Assembly (NCBI GenBank): GCA_902786925.1
Contig: CADAEK010000003.1
Span: 122,915-186,914, forward strand
Direction: 5' to 3'
From: an uncultured Bacteroidales bacterium
GTDB taxonomy: Bacteria > Bacteroidota > Bacteroidia > Bacteroidales > Bacteroidaceae
DNA length: 64,000 bases
Within the stretch, counting starts at the first letter, position 1; each line of letters starts with the position of its first letter. The position numbers and the translations under genes were made by a program. Shown in pieces: positions 38,078 through 46,782 of this stretch. The notes beneath the pieces are model-generated. The model had not been told where the DNA came from. It was given only the letters and a program-made list of their open reading frames with translations, and did not search any database.

Positions 38078-38611
38078 ATGGGCATCTACACGGAGATTTT
38101 CCTCACATTCGCCAAGATAGGCAGCTTCACTTTGGGAGGCGGCTTCGCTATGGTGCAACTGATGGAAAAGGAGGTGGTGGATAAGAAGAAGTGGCTAAGT
38201 CATGAAGAATTCATGAACACGCTGGTCGTGGCGCAGAGCACTCCTGGTCTCTTCGCCATCGACATGGCTTCGCACATCGGCTTAAGGCTGAAAGGCGTGA
38301 AAGGTGGCATTGTGGGCGCATTAGGCACCGCATTGCCATCTATCATAGCCATCTTGCTCATCGCTATATTCTTCCAGGCATTCAAGGAAAATGTCTATGT
38401 AGAGAAAATCTTCATGGGCATCCGCCCTTGTGTGGTGGCGCTGATTCTGGCTCCCTGCTTCGGGATGGCCCGAAAGGCGAAACTGAACAAGACGAACTGG
38501 TGGATTCCCGTGGTGACTGCCTTACTGATTTCCGCCTTTGGCGTGTCGCCCATCTGGTGCATCCTCGCCGCTGGCATCGGTGGCTACCTGTGGGGGCAAG
38601 TAACAAAATAG
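38078..38611 (+). CDS. Chromate transporter family protein, first half-size subunit
   Basis: Membrane protein of the CHR family, short (single-domain) type. It has about five or six hydrophobic segments and the family motifs FTLGGGFAMVQLMEKEVV and VVAQSTPGLFAIDMASHIG. 177 residues. Short CHR proteins work in pairs of opposite membrane orientation, and the second gene follows 30 bp later. Chromate efflux is the known role for some members; here the natural anion is unknown, and no chr regulator is nearby. Confidence 0.9.
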   Translation: MGIYTEIFLTFAKIGSFTLGGGFAMVQLMEKEVVDKKKWLSHEEFMNTLVVAQSTPGLFAIDMASHIGLRLKGVKGGIVGALGTALPSIIAILLIAIFFQAFKENVYVEKIFMGIRPCVVALILAPCFGMARKAKLNKTNWWIPVVTALLISAFGVSPIWCILAAGIGGYLWGQVTK

Positions 38612-38641
38612 AGGTTGAACAACTGACACGTATTTGACACC

Positions 38642-39214
38642 ATGATATTCTTAGAACTGTTTTACGTCTTCTCCAAGATAGGCATCTTCAACTTCGGAGG
38701 TGGCTACGCGATGCTGTCACTCATTCAAGACGAAGTGGTGAACAAGCATCATTGGATGACCGTCAACGAGTTCACAGACATCGTGGCCATCAGCCAATCG
38801 ACACCGGGTCCCATCGGCATCAACTGCGCAACCTACACGGGCTATACAGCAGTCATTCATGCGGGCTTTCCTACGTGGGCAGCAGTCCTAGGCGCCATCT
38901 TGGCCTCTTTGAGCGTGATTTGGCTTCCATTCATCTTGATGGTGAGCATCAGCCGATTCCTCTTGAGACACAGCCAGTCGAAGGCGGTGACAGACATCTT
39001 TGGCACACTGCGCCTTGTGATTGTGGGACTGTTGGCAGCTGCTGCCATCATGCTGATGTCGAAAGAAAACTTTGGCAATCCATCTGAATCGGTGTTCACC
39101 TTCATCGTGAGCCTGATCATCTTCTTCATGTCGTTCGTGGGAACAAGAGTCTATAAGATTCATCCCATCGTCATCATTCTGCTCTGTGGACTGGCGGGGT
39201 TAGCGATTTATTAA
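38642..39214 (+). CDS. Chromate transporter family protein, second half-size subunit
   Basis: Partner of the preceding gene, 190 residues. Motifs FNFGGGYAMLSLIQDEVV and AISQSTPGPIGINCATYTGY match the C-terminal half of full-length ChrA-type carriers, just as the first protein matches the N-terminal half. Several hydrophobic helices, ending in IVIILLCGLAGLAIY. The pair would be co-translated and would form a heterodimer (inferred). Confidence 0.9.
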   Translation: MIFLELFYVFSKIGIFNFGGGYAMLSLIQDEVVNKHHWMTVNEFTDIVAISQSTPGPIGINCATYTGYTAVIHAGFPTWAAVLGAILASLSVIWLPFILMVSISRFLLRHSQSKAVTDIFGTLRLVIVGLLAAAAIMLMSKENFGNPSESVFTFIVSLIIFFMSFVGTRVYKIHPIVIILLCGLAGLAIY

Positions 39215-39247
39215 AGGAAGTGGTGTCTTATTGAAACAGTAAGACGC

Positions 39248-40594
39248 ATGAGACATCTACAGGAAAAGAGAGCAACAATGGCAGAAGAAGCACGGACATA
39301 CACGTTTGAGAACGGATTACGCCTCATACAGATACCATCGCCCACCAATGTGGCGTATTGCGGCATCAGCATAGACGCTGGCACTCGCGACGAGGAAGAA
39401 GGCGAGGAAGGAATGGCCCACTTCTGCGAACACATGATGTTCAAGGGCACCCAGCAACGGAAAGCATGGCACATCATCAACAGGATGGAAGCAGTAGGTG
39501 GTGACCTGAACGCTTATACCAACAAAGAAGAGACTGTCGTGTATGCCGCCTTCATGAAGGAGCACTTCGGACGTGCCGCAGAACTTATCTTCGACATCGT
39601 GTTCCACAGCACCTATCCTCAGCATGAGATAGACAAAGAGTGCGAAGTCATCGTGGATGAGATAGAAAGCTATAACGATACGCCTGCAGACCTCATCTTT
39701 GACCGCTTTGAAGACCTCATCTATGAGGGGCATGACTTAGGTCACGACATTCTGGGCACAGCAGAGAATGTGAGGCGATTCAAGACAAAGGATGCCTTAA
39801 AGTTCGTGAAGCGCTTATACCGACCCGAGAAGATGGTGTTCTTCGTGATGGGCGATCTCTCCTTTGAGCAAGTGAAGAAAGCGGTAGGCAAGATTCTCAA
39901 AGGGATGAAAATACAGCACTCCCAAGAGACGACCAACACGCAAGAGTATCCTGCACCTTCGACGAGCCTTGCGACTCAGGAAAGTGCAACAGAGCCCAAA
40001 GAGGCCACATCGGAAGAGAGCACGACACCTTCGCCAAAGCTCCATCCTGGCACTTTCACAGAAGAGCGCGGAACCCATCAGGCACACGTCATGATTGGAC
40101 GAGCTGCATACGGGTCGAAAGATGACAAGCGCATCGCTCTCTACTTCCTCAACAACATCTTGGGCGGACCGGGCATGAACTCGCGGCTGAACATTGCCTT
40201 GAGGGAGCGCAAGGGACTCGTATACACCGTGGAGAGCACACTGACCAACTATACAGACACCTCCACATGGGCCATCTATTTCGGATGCGATGAAGAAGAT
40301 GTGGAGAAATGCATCAAGGCTGTGCGGCGCGAACTGGACAAGCTGATGAACGAGCCCCTTTCAGAGCGGCAGTTCCAAGCTGCACTGAAGCAGATAAAAG
40401 GGCAGATAGGTGTAGCTTGCGACAACTTCGAGAACTATACACTGGATATGGCCAAGGCTTACCTCCACTATCACAAGTTCGAGGGAATGAAAGATACCAT
40501 AGAGCATCTGCAACGCATCACACCGCAACTGCTCCAAGAGGTGGCCAAGGAGATGTTCGATGCGCAAGGGCTGACCACGCTTATCTTCACATAA
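39248..40594 (+). CDS. M16 family zinc peptidase (processing-peptidase-like)
   Basis: Zinc metallopeptidase with the inverted motif HFCEH (about residues 58-62) and the third ligand Glu in CEVIVDEIESYND, as in mitochondrial processing peptidase beta subunits and bacterial PqqL/YmxG-type proteins. A Thr/Ser/Glu-rich linker (about residues 225-265) separates the two M16 halves; the second half has RGTHQAHVMIGR and a GGPGMNSRLNIALRERKGL motif. There is no signal peptide, so it is probably cytoplasmic. The ATG at 39278 (MAEEARTYTF) is an alternative start and fits the family better than 39248. Confidence 0.9.
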   Translation: MRHLQEKRATMAEEARTYTFENGLRLIQIPSPTNVAYCGISIDAGTRDEEEGEEGMAHFCEHMMFKGTQQRKAWHIINRMEAVGGDLNAYTNKEETVVYAAFMKEHFGRAAELIFDIVFHSTYPQHEIDKECEVIVDEIESYNDTPADLIFDRFEDLIYEGHDLGHDILGTAENVRRFKTKDALKFVKRLYRPEKMVFFVMGDLSFEQVKKAVGKILKGMKIQHSQETTNTQEYPAPSTSLATQESATEPKEATSEESTTPSPKLHPGTFTEERGTHQAHVMIGRAAYGSKDDKRIALYFLNNILGGPGMNSRLNIALRERKGLVYTVESTLTNYTDTSTWAIYFGCDEEDVEKCIKAVRRELDKLMNEPLSERQFQAALKQIKGQIGVACDNFENYTLDMAKAYLHYHKFEGMKDTIEHLQRITPQLLQEVAKEMFDAQGLTTLIFT

Positions 40595-40606
40595 CGCCAA
40601 AGGGCT

Positions 40607-40698
40607 AATAGGCAAAACACATCGCTGTTACCGAGCAAGCCACACAAGTGCTACTGGGCAAGCCACACAAGAGTTACCGAGCAAGCCGTAACAGAATA
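40607..40698. repeat. Degenerate 23-bp tandem array A2
   Basis: Four units in exact 23-bp steps (40607, 40630, 40653, 40676). The middle two are close (GCAAGCCACACAAG core); the first is weak and the last loses similarity after GCAAGCC. The reverse complement of the core (GTGGCTTGCTCG) recurs in array A4, 20 kb away. It lies between the M16 and PfkB genes. Confidence 0.88.
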
Positions 40699-40825
40699 GA
40701 TGAGTTAGTATTGCAAGAAGAAAACAACACACCATAAAAGCAAGTCTCCTTGAGAGGCTAAAAGGACGAGCCGCACACGACAGGCGCGTTGCACAACATA
40801 GAAAATACAGGAAAGAAAACGATTT

Positions 40826-41752
40826 ATGAGAAAAGTAATAGGAATCGGAGAGACGATTTTTGATATCATCTTTAAGAACGAGCAGCCAACAGCAGCAGTG
40901 CCTGGTGGTTCCACTTTCAACGGCCTTATCTCATTGGGCCGTATGGGCCAGAATGTGACCATGATTACAGAGACAGGCAATGACCGCGTGGGCAAGACCA
41001 TCAAGGCGTTCATGGAGGAAAACGGAGTTAACAGCCAGCACGTGTGCATGTATGAGGACGGACGCACAGCCATCTCGCTGGCTTATCTGAACGACCGGAA
41101 CGACGCAGAATACACGTTCTACAAAGACTATCCCAACGCACGCCTCGACGTGGAATGGCCCGAGGTGAACAAAGACGACATCGTGATGATGGGTTCCTAT
41201 TTCGTACTGAATCCTGTGCTAAGAGCTAAAGTGACAGAGTTTCTTGATTATGCGACGAAACGCGGGGCATTGGTCTATTACGACATCAATTTCCGCTCCT
41301 CGCATGCGTCAGAAGCCATCAAGCTCTACTCGACTATTCTGGAGAACTTCGACTATGCCAGCATCGTGCGCGGTTCGACTGAGGACTTCCAGAACATGTT
41401 CCAGATTTCCGACCCTGAGAAGGTATATCAGAAAGAAGTGGCTTTCCACTGCAAGCAGATGCTCTGCACAGATGCCGAGGGCGATATCAGCCTTTTCTCG
41501 CCCAGTGTGACAAAAACGTATAAGGTAAATAAAATAGAGACGGTCTCCACCATCGGAGCAGGCGACAACTTCAATGCTGGCATTATCTATGGCCTGCTGC
41601 AAGAAGGCATCGGATGCGACAACCTGGCAAGCATCAGCGAAGAGACATGGAACCGCATTATCGCACACGGCGCTGCCTTTGCGGCAGAAGTGTGCCAAAG
41701 TTTCAACAACTCAATTAGCAAAGAATTTGCAAATAATTATGGAAGAAAATAA
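40826..41752 (+). CDS. PfkB family carbohydrate kinase (probable fructokinase)
   Basis: Ribokinase-fold sugar kinase of 308 residues. It shows the N-terminal glycine motif PGGSTFNGLISLGRMG and the C-terminal signature STIGAGDNFNAGIIYGL, in which the Asp is the catalytic base and the GAGD loop forms the anion hole. Fructose is the most common substrate for Bacteroidota proteins of this look, but adenosine or other sugars cannot be excluded. Its last 14 bp overlap the DEAD-box helicase gene. Confidence 0.88.
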   Translation: MRKVIGIGETIFDIIFKNEQPTAAVPGGSTFNGLISLGRMGQNVTMITETGNDRVGKTIKAFMEENGVNSQHVCMYEDGRTAISLAYLNDRNDAEYTFYKDYPNARLDVEWPEVNKDDIVMMGSYFVLNPVLRAKVTEFLDYATKRGALVYYDINFRSSHASEAIKLYSTILENFDYASIVRGSTEDFQNMFQISDPEKVYQKEVAFHCKQMLCTDAEGDISLFSPSVTKTYKVNKIETVSTIGAGDNFNAGIIYGLLQEGIGCDNLASISEETWNRIIAHGAAFAAEVCQSFNNSISKEFANNYGRK

Positions 41753-43871
41753 CAACGTAAAAGAGACTATGGACAACGAAATGTTTATGATGAATGAAGA
41801 ACAAGCTGCGGCTATGGACAACGCGCCACAAGCAGCAAGCGAAGAACCCCAAACAGACAACACAGAACAGGCGACTGTAGATGCCTTCACCCAGACAGGC
41901 ACAACCTTCGAAGAGCTGGGTGTTTCGGGCGAGATTCTGCAAGCCATCAAAGAGATGGGCTATGTTGCACCAATGCCCGTGCAGGAGCAGGTGATTCCTT
42001 ACCTGCTGGGGCACAACAACGATGTGGTGGCCCTTGCACAGACGGGAACAGGAAAGACCGCTGCGTATGGCCTTCCCGTGTTGCAGAAGGTGGACACAAG
42101 CCGTGCCGAGGTGCAGGCAGTCATCATGGCTCCCACACGCGAACTGTGCTTGCAGATTGCCGACGATTTGAAGGACTATTCAAAATATATTGATGGTTTG
42201 CACGTGCTCCCCGTGTATGGCGGAGCCAGCATTGAGCCACAGATTCGTTCCTTGAAGAAGGGCGTGCAAGTGATTGTCGCCACACCAGGACGTCTCGTGG
42301 ACTTGATGGAGCGCGGTGTGGCCAAGCTCGGCACAGTAGAGAACGTGGTGCTGGACGAGGCCGACGAGATGCTCAACATGGGCTTCTCTGAGAGCATTGA
42401 TACCATCCTTGCTGGTGTGCCTGCAGAGCGCAACACGCTGCTCTTTTCAGCCACCATGAGCAAGGAAATTGAGCGCATCGCAAAGAACTACCTGCACGAT
42501 GCCAAGGAAATCGTGGTGGGCAGCCGCAACGAGGGTGCTGAACATGTGAACCACATCTACTACATGGTGAGCGCACGCGACAAGTACAACGCACTGAAGC
42601 GCGTGGCCGACTACTACCCAGAGATTTATGCCATCATCTTCTGCCGCACCCGCATGGAGACACAGGAAATTGCCGACAAGCTCATCAAGGACGGCTACAA
42701 CGCCGAATCTTTGCATGGCGAACTCTCACAGGCACAGCGCGACCTGACCATGCAGAAGTTCCGTCAGCACCGTGTGCAGCTGCTCGTGGCCACCGATGTG
42801 GCTGCACGAGGCTTGGATGTGGATGAGCTCACCCACGTCATCAACTACGGTCTGCCCGACGACATCGAAAGCTATACACACCGCTCTGGACGTACAGGAC
42901 GCGCAGGACGCTCTGGCACCTCCATCTCCATCATCCACGTGAAGGAAAAGGGTAAGGTGCGCGCCATTGAGAAACAGATTCAAAAGAAGTTTGTGCCAGG
43001 TGTCCTGCCTACAGGACAGGAGATTTGTGCCAAGCAACTCTATAAGGTAATTGACGACATCGAGAAAGTGGAAATCGACGAAGAGGAGATTGCTCCATTC
43101 CTTCCTGAGGTGTACCGCAAGTTCGATATGATGGAGAAGGAGGACCTCATCAAGCGCATGGTGTCGATGGAGTTCAACACTTTCCTCAACTACTACAAGA
43201 AGGCTCCAGAGATTATCCAGCCATCGGAGAAAGGTGACCGCCGTGGTGATGAAGGCTTTGGCGAGAAGCGCGGACGTGGAGAGCGCCGCAGTCGTGGCGA
43301 CCGCAACCGCATGGCAGAAGCCGGATACACACGCCTGTTCATCAACTTGGGCAAAAAGGATGGCATCTCTCCCAAGGTCTTCATGGGCTTCATCAACCGT
43401 GTGGCAGGAGACACACACATTGACTTGGGCCGCATCGACCTCATGCAGAACTTCTCGTTCTTTGAGGTTCCAGAGCCACAGACAAAAGCCGTGCTCAATG
43501 TGCTCAACGGCACCGATTTCGATGGCCGCAAGGTGAATGTGGAGGTGACAGACCAGAAAGAAGGCCAACACGGAGGCGGTGAAAAGAGACACGGCGGCAA
43601 GGAAGGTGGCAATTCTCGCCCTATGAGAGGCGAACGCGGGGGCAGACGTGATAACCGCTACGGACGTGAGGAAAGTCGCTCCTACAGCGAGAAAAAGGGC
43701 AAGAAAGGCAGCGGAAAGGTTCGTGGCGCTGCTGCAGCCAAGCCTTCACGCGAGGAACGTGGCTACACATCCGCACGTGGTCCCAAGGGAGCAGCCGAAT
43801 GGGCCAAGTTCTTCGAGGGTCAGGTGGAGTCACAACCCTTCTACGAGAACTTCAAGAAGAAGAAAAAATAA
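41739..43871 (+). CDS. DEAD-box RNA helicase with DbpA-like RNA-binding domain
   Basis: ATP-dependent RNA helicase of 710 residues. Motifs in order: Q motif (PMPVQEQVIPYLL), AQTGTGKTAAYG, APTRELCLQIA, LDEADEML, FSATMS, and HRSGRTGRAG in the second RecA domain. It is followed by a CsdA/DbpA-type RNA-binding domain (TRLFINLGKKDGISPKVFMG) and a Gly/Arg/Lys-rich tail that would bind RNA non-specifically. The acidic N-terminus is low complexity. The start at 41739 (MEENNNVKETM) is chosen because the longer frame runs back inside the kinase gene. The likely role is ribosome assembly or RNA decay, as for DeaD/CsdA. Confidence 0.95.
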   Translation: MEENNNVKETMDNEMFMMNEEQAAAMDNAPQAASEEPQTDNTEQATVDAFTQTGTTFEELGVSGEILQAIKEMGYVAPMPVQEQVIPYLLGHNNDVVALAQTGTGKTAAYGLPVLQKVDTSRAEVQAVIMAPTRELCLQIADDLKDYSKYIDGLHVLPVYGGASIEPQIRSLKKGVQVIVATPGRLVDLMERGVAKLGTVENVVLDEADEMLNMGFSESIDTILAGVPAERNTLLFSATMSKEIERIAKNYLHDAKEIVVGSRNEGAEHVNHIYYMVSARDKYNALKRVADYYPEIYAIIFCRTRMETQEIADKLIKDGYNAESLHGELSQAQRDLTMQKFRQHRVQLLVATDVAARGLDVDELTHVINYGLPDDIESYTHRSGRTGRAGRSGTSISIIHVKEKGKVRAIEKQIQKKFVPGVLPTGQEICAKQLYKVIDDIEKVEIDEEEIAPFLPEVYRKFDMMEKEDLIKRMVSMEFNTFLNYYKKAPEIIQPSEKGDRRGDEGFGEKRGRGERRSRGDRNRMAEAGYTRLFINLGKKDGISPKVFMGFINRVAGDTHIDLGRIDLMQNFSFFEVPEPQTKAVLNVLNGTDFDGRKVNVEVTDQKEGQHGGGEKRHGGKEGGNSRPMRGERGGRRDNRYGREESRSYSEKKGKKGSGKVRGAAAAKPSREERGYTSARGPKGAAEWAKFFEGQVESQPFYENFKKKKK

Positions 43872-43940
43872 TCAATAACCAACCATCCATCATGAACCAG
43901 TCGGCAGGCACACCCTGGTGTAGGACCTGACGGCTCTTTC

Positions 43941-45830
43941 ATGACGAATGACGAACAAGGAAAGAATCACATGGGCGCATTCAATTGGAAAGGTATCTAC
44001 GAGAGCCTCAACAGCAGTTTCCAGACAGACAAGGAACATCCTGTCATCGGCATCACAGGCAACTACGACAAGGAGACCTGCATGCTGGCCGAGGGCTATT
44101 ACCAGTCAGTGCTACGGGCTGAAGGCATCCCCTTCATCATCCCTCCGTTCTGGCCCGATGACCGTCTGGGCGAACTGCTCGACCAGCTAGACGGCATCAT
44201 CTTCAGCGGAGGTGGCGACATCAACCCGTTGCTGCTGGGCGAAGAGCCCATCAAGGAGCTCCACAGCATCACGCCTCAGCGCGACATGCAAGAGCTGCTT
44301 CTGGCTCGCATGGCCTACGACCGGCAAATCCCTATGCTGGGCATCTGCAAGGGCATCCAGGTCATCAACGCCGCTCTCGGAGGCACCAACTACCAAGACA
44401 TCTACACGCAGATGGAAGGGGTGCGCATCAAGCACAGCCAAGACCTGGACCGCCGTCATTCTTCACATACCGTCAAGCTGACGAAAGGGTCCACGCTGGA
44501 ACGCATCTTCACCCTCGATACCTATGGTGGGGAGCAGTGCAACACCGAGCACCGCGTCGTGGAAAAACTCCCCGTCAACTCCTTCCACCATCAGGCCTGC
44601 AAGGACGTCGCTCCCTGCCTGAGAGTGGCTGCGGTGAGCGAGGATGGTGTCATCGAAGCCATTGAATCAAACGAGTTCAAGTCGATTCTGGGTGTGCAGT
44701 GGCATCCAGAGACCTATATTTTGAACGACGACTACTACATGATGAGCATCTTCGAGTGGCTCGTGAGCGAGAGCGCAGAGTTCAAGCAAGCCAAGGCGCT
44801 GCATAGCAAGATTCTCACGCTCGACAGCCATTGCGACACACCCATGTTCTTCCCCAAGGGAGTTAACTTCGCCTCGCGCGACCCCAAAGTGCTGGTTGAC
44901 CTCCACAAGATGGCAGAAGGCCACCTTGATGCCACCATCATGGTAGCCTATCTGGAGCAGCAAGAGCGCACCGAGGCAGCCCTAGAGAACGCCACCACCA
45001 AGGCCAACCAAATTCTCACCCAAATAGAGGAGATGGCAGCCAAGAACTGCACGGCAGTTGATATCGCCCGGTCCCCCGAGGACCTCTGGGAACTGAAAAA
45101 CGAGGGAAAACGCGGCATCATGCTCGGCATCGAGAATGGCTATGCCATCGGCAAGGACCTGCGCAACGTGAAAGCCTTCAGAGAGCGTGGGGTAGTGTAC
45201 ATGACCCTGTGCCACAACGGCGACAACGACATCTGCGACTCAGCCCGTGGCAATCGTGAACATGGAGGCGTGAGCGATTTCGGAGCCCAAGTCATTGCAG
45301 AGATGAACCGTTATGGCATGATGGTGGACCTCAGCCACGCCAGCGAGGAGAGCTTCTATGACGCCATCGCGCTGAGCAAGACTCCCATCGTGTGCAGCCA
45401 TTCGTCAGCCCGCGCCCTGTGCGACCATCCGCGCAACCTGACCGACGCCCAGTTGCGTGCCCTCGCCAATGCGGGAGGCGTGGCACAAGTAACGCTCTAT
45501 CATGGATTCCTCGTCAAGGACTCCGTCGATTATAACCCCTCCAACCAACTGCGTGCCTTTGGCTCCAATACAGAGGGCGTGACCGAGGCCACCATCCTCG
45601 ACGCCATCGAGCACCTCAACCACATGGTCAACGTGATGGGTATTGAGCACGTAGGCATCGGCACCGACTTCGATGGCGACGGCGGCATCCGTGGATGTGC
45701 GTCGGCCAGCGAACTCATCAACTTCACGCGCCGACTGCTCCGCGAACGCTACACCGAAGAACAGATACAGATGATTTGGGGCGGCAACTTCCTTCGCGTA
45801 ATGAAGCAAGTACAAGCCTACACCGGATAA
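43941..45830 (+). CDS. Fusion of a C26 gamma-glutamyl hydrolase-like domain and an M19 dipeptidase
   Basis: Two enzymes in one chain of 629 residues. Residues ~30-275 form a class I glutaminase-like domain as in gamma-glutamyl-GABA hydrolase PuuD: IFSGGGDINPLLLGEE, nucleophile cysteine in LGICKGIQVINAALGG, and the His-Glu pair in GVQWHPE. Residues ~285-629 form a membrane-dipeptidase-type (M19) zinc enzyme with all ligand motifs: DSHCDTP, LGIENGYAIG, DLSHASE, CSHSSARALCDHPRN and IGTDFDGDGG. No signal peptide is seen. Together the domains could trim gamma-glutamyl peptides and then the dipeptide (inferred). The start may be the ATG at 43971 (MGAFNWKG). Confidence 0.92.
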   Translation: MTNDEQGKNHMGAFNWKGIYESLNSSFQTDKEHPVIGITGNYDKETCMLAEGYYQSVLRAEGIPFIIPPFWPDDRLGELLDQLDGIIFSGGGDINPLLLGEEPIKELHSITPQRDMQELLLARMAYDRQIPMLGICKGIQVINAALGGTNYQDIYTQMEGVRIKHSQDLDRRHSSHTVKLTKGSTLERIFTLDTYGGEQCNTEHRVVEKLPVNSFHHQACKDVAPCLRVAAVSEDGVIEAIESNEFKSILGVQWHPETYILNDDYYMMSIFEWLVSESAEFKQAKALHSKILTLDSHCDTPMFFPKGVNFASRDPKVLVDLHKMAEGHLDATIMVAYLEQQERTEAALENATTKANQILTQIEEMAAKNCTAVDIARSPEDLWELKNEGKRGIMLGIENGYAIGKDLRNVKAFRERGVVYMTLCHNGDNDICDSARGNREHGGVSDFGAQVIAEMNRYGMMVDLSHASEESFYDAIALSKTPIVCSHSSARALCDHPRNLTDAQLRALANAGGVAQVTLYHGFLVKDSVDYNPSNQLRAFGSNTEGVTEATILDAIEHLNHMVNVMGIEHVGIGTDFDGDGGIRGCASASELINFTRRLLRERYTEEQIQMIWGGNFLRVMKQVQAYTG

Positions 45831-45871
45831 GCAAGAGAGGATAGGGGAGTGTTCCTCCTCAAACAACAAAG

Positions 45872-45916
45872 AAAGAACGGGAGCGAGTCCATCGGATTCG
45901 CTCCCGTTCTTTTGGC
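45872..45916 (+). terminator. Terminator after the C26-M19 fusion gene
   Basis: A 15-bp stem (AAAGAACGGGAGCGA at 45872-45886 and its complement at 45898-45912) that extends inward, followed by TCTTTT. It lies 42 bp after the stop codon. Confidence 0.88.
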
Positions 45917-45937
45917 TTATTCAGCATGCACCCTGCA

Positions 45938-46020
45938 CCACTTTGGCGGTGTGAGTCACACCGAGGGTGGCGGTCTGACTCAGACCGGGGGTACCGGTGT
46001 GACTCACACCGTTTTTGAGG
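45938..46020. repeat. Triple-unit intergenic element E6 (CGGTGTGA family)
   Basis: Units at 45947-45963 (perfect palindrome CGGTGTGAGTCACACCG), 45971-45987 (perfect palindrome CGGTCTGACTCAGACCG) and 45995-46011 (CGGTGTGACTCACACCG), in 24-bp steps, with spacers AGGGTGG and GGGGTAC. Flanks CCCTGCACCAC (45931-45941) and TTTTTGAGG match E2. It lies between convergent genes. Confidence 0.95.
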
Positions 46021-46074
46021 CTGTATCGTTATCCTTTTTGTACTGTCCTCGCTGGGAAAGTACCAGCAGTGTCG

Positions 46075-46683
46075 TTAGAGCACCTTGATAAGCTCCACGT
46101 CGAAGATGAGGGTTGCGAAAGGTGGAATCATGGCACCTGCACCGCCCTCGCCATAAGCGAGCATGTAAGGGATGTAGAAACGGTACTTGGCGCCCTCTGC
46201 CATGAGTTGAACACCCTCTGTCCAACCTGCAATGACCTGCTGCAGACCAAAGTCGGCAGGCTCGTTGCGCTTGTAGCTGCTGTCGAACACGGTGCCGTCG
46301 AGCAGACGACCCTCGTAGTGGCAACGCACAGTGTCTGTAGCCTTTGGCTTCTTGCCTGTACCTTCGTTCAGCACCTCATACTGGAGACCGCTCTTAGTCA
46401 CGTTGATGCCGTCCTTCTTTGCGTTCTCTGCCAGGAACTTCTCGCCCTCTGCCTTAGCAGCCTTTCCTGCTTCTGCCTTGGCTGCATTCTGCTTCTGCTC
46501 CAACTCACGGAAGAAGTTGTTAACAATCTGCTGACCTTCCTGGTGGCTTACCTTCAGGTCGTTATCTGCGAGCACATCCTTGATAGATGCAGCGAAATCT
46601 TCAATCACGAGGTTCTCCTGCAGACCCATCTGCTTCAGCTGCTGGCCGATGCCGAGACCCAGCGCATAACTAAGTTTATCCAT
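46075..46683 (-). CDS. FKBP-type peptidyl-prolyl isomerase (Mip/FkpA-like, no signal peptide)
   Basis: A 202-residue proline isomerase. The N-terminal part is the helical dimerisation domain of Mip/FkpA proteins (LSYALGLGIGQQLKQMG at the start, then an Ala/Lys/Glu-rich helix). The C-terminal FKBP domain shows SGLQYEVLNEGTG, YEGRLLDGTVFDSSY, QVIAGWTEGVQLMAEG and PPFATLIFDVELI. The frame is open far upstream, but the real start is MDKLSYALG at 46683 because the promoter lies just ahead and the rest overlaps the thioesterase gene. It lacks an export signal, unlike the two paralogues at 57445-59350. Confidence 0.94.
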   Translation of the reverse strand: MDKLSYALGLGIGQQLKQMGLQENLVIEDFAASIKDVLADNDLKVSHQEGQQIVNNFFRELEQKQNAAKAEAGKAAKAEGEKFLAENAKKDGINVTKSGLQYEVLNEGTGKKPKATDTVRCHYEGRLLDGTVFDSSYKRNEPADFGLQQVIAGWTEGVQLMAEGAKYRFYIPYMLAYGEGGAGAMIPPFATLIFDVELIKVL

Positions 46684-46726
46684 TCTCTGAAATGTGTTAA
46701 GTTGTTGATTTTTTGTAATTCGGGTG

Positions 46727-46755
46727 CAAAGGTAAGACATTTTTCCGTATCTTTG
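46727..46755. promoter_or_regulatory. Closely spaced divergent -7 boxes for the FKBP and thioesterase genes
   Basis: TACCTTTG on the minus strand (46734-46727) and TATCTTTG on the plus strand (46748-46755) are separated by 13 bp. Each polymerase would occupy the other's core promoter. Neither has a clear TTG at the usual distance. Confidence 0.65.
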
Positions 46756-46782
46756 CCGAAAATAACGGATATTAACAAGTAT

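Noticed and set aside
41574..41738. 55-codon N-terminal extension of the DEAD-box helicase
   Set aside because: It lies wholly inside the PfkB kinase gene in another frame, and the Cys/Ala-rich sequence is not helicase-like.
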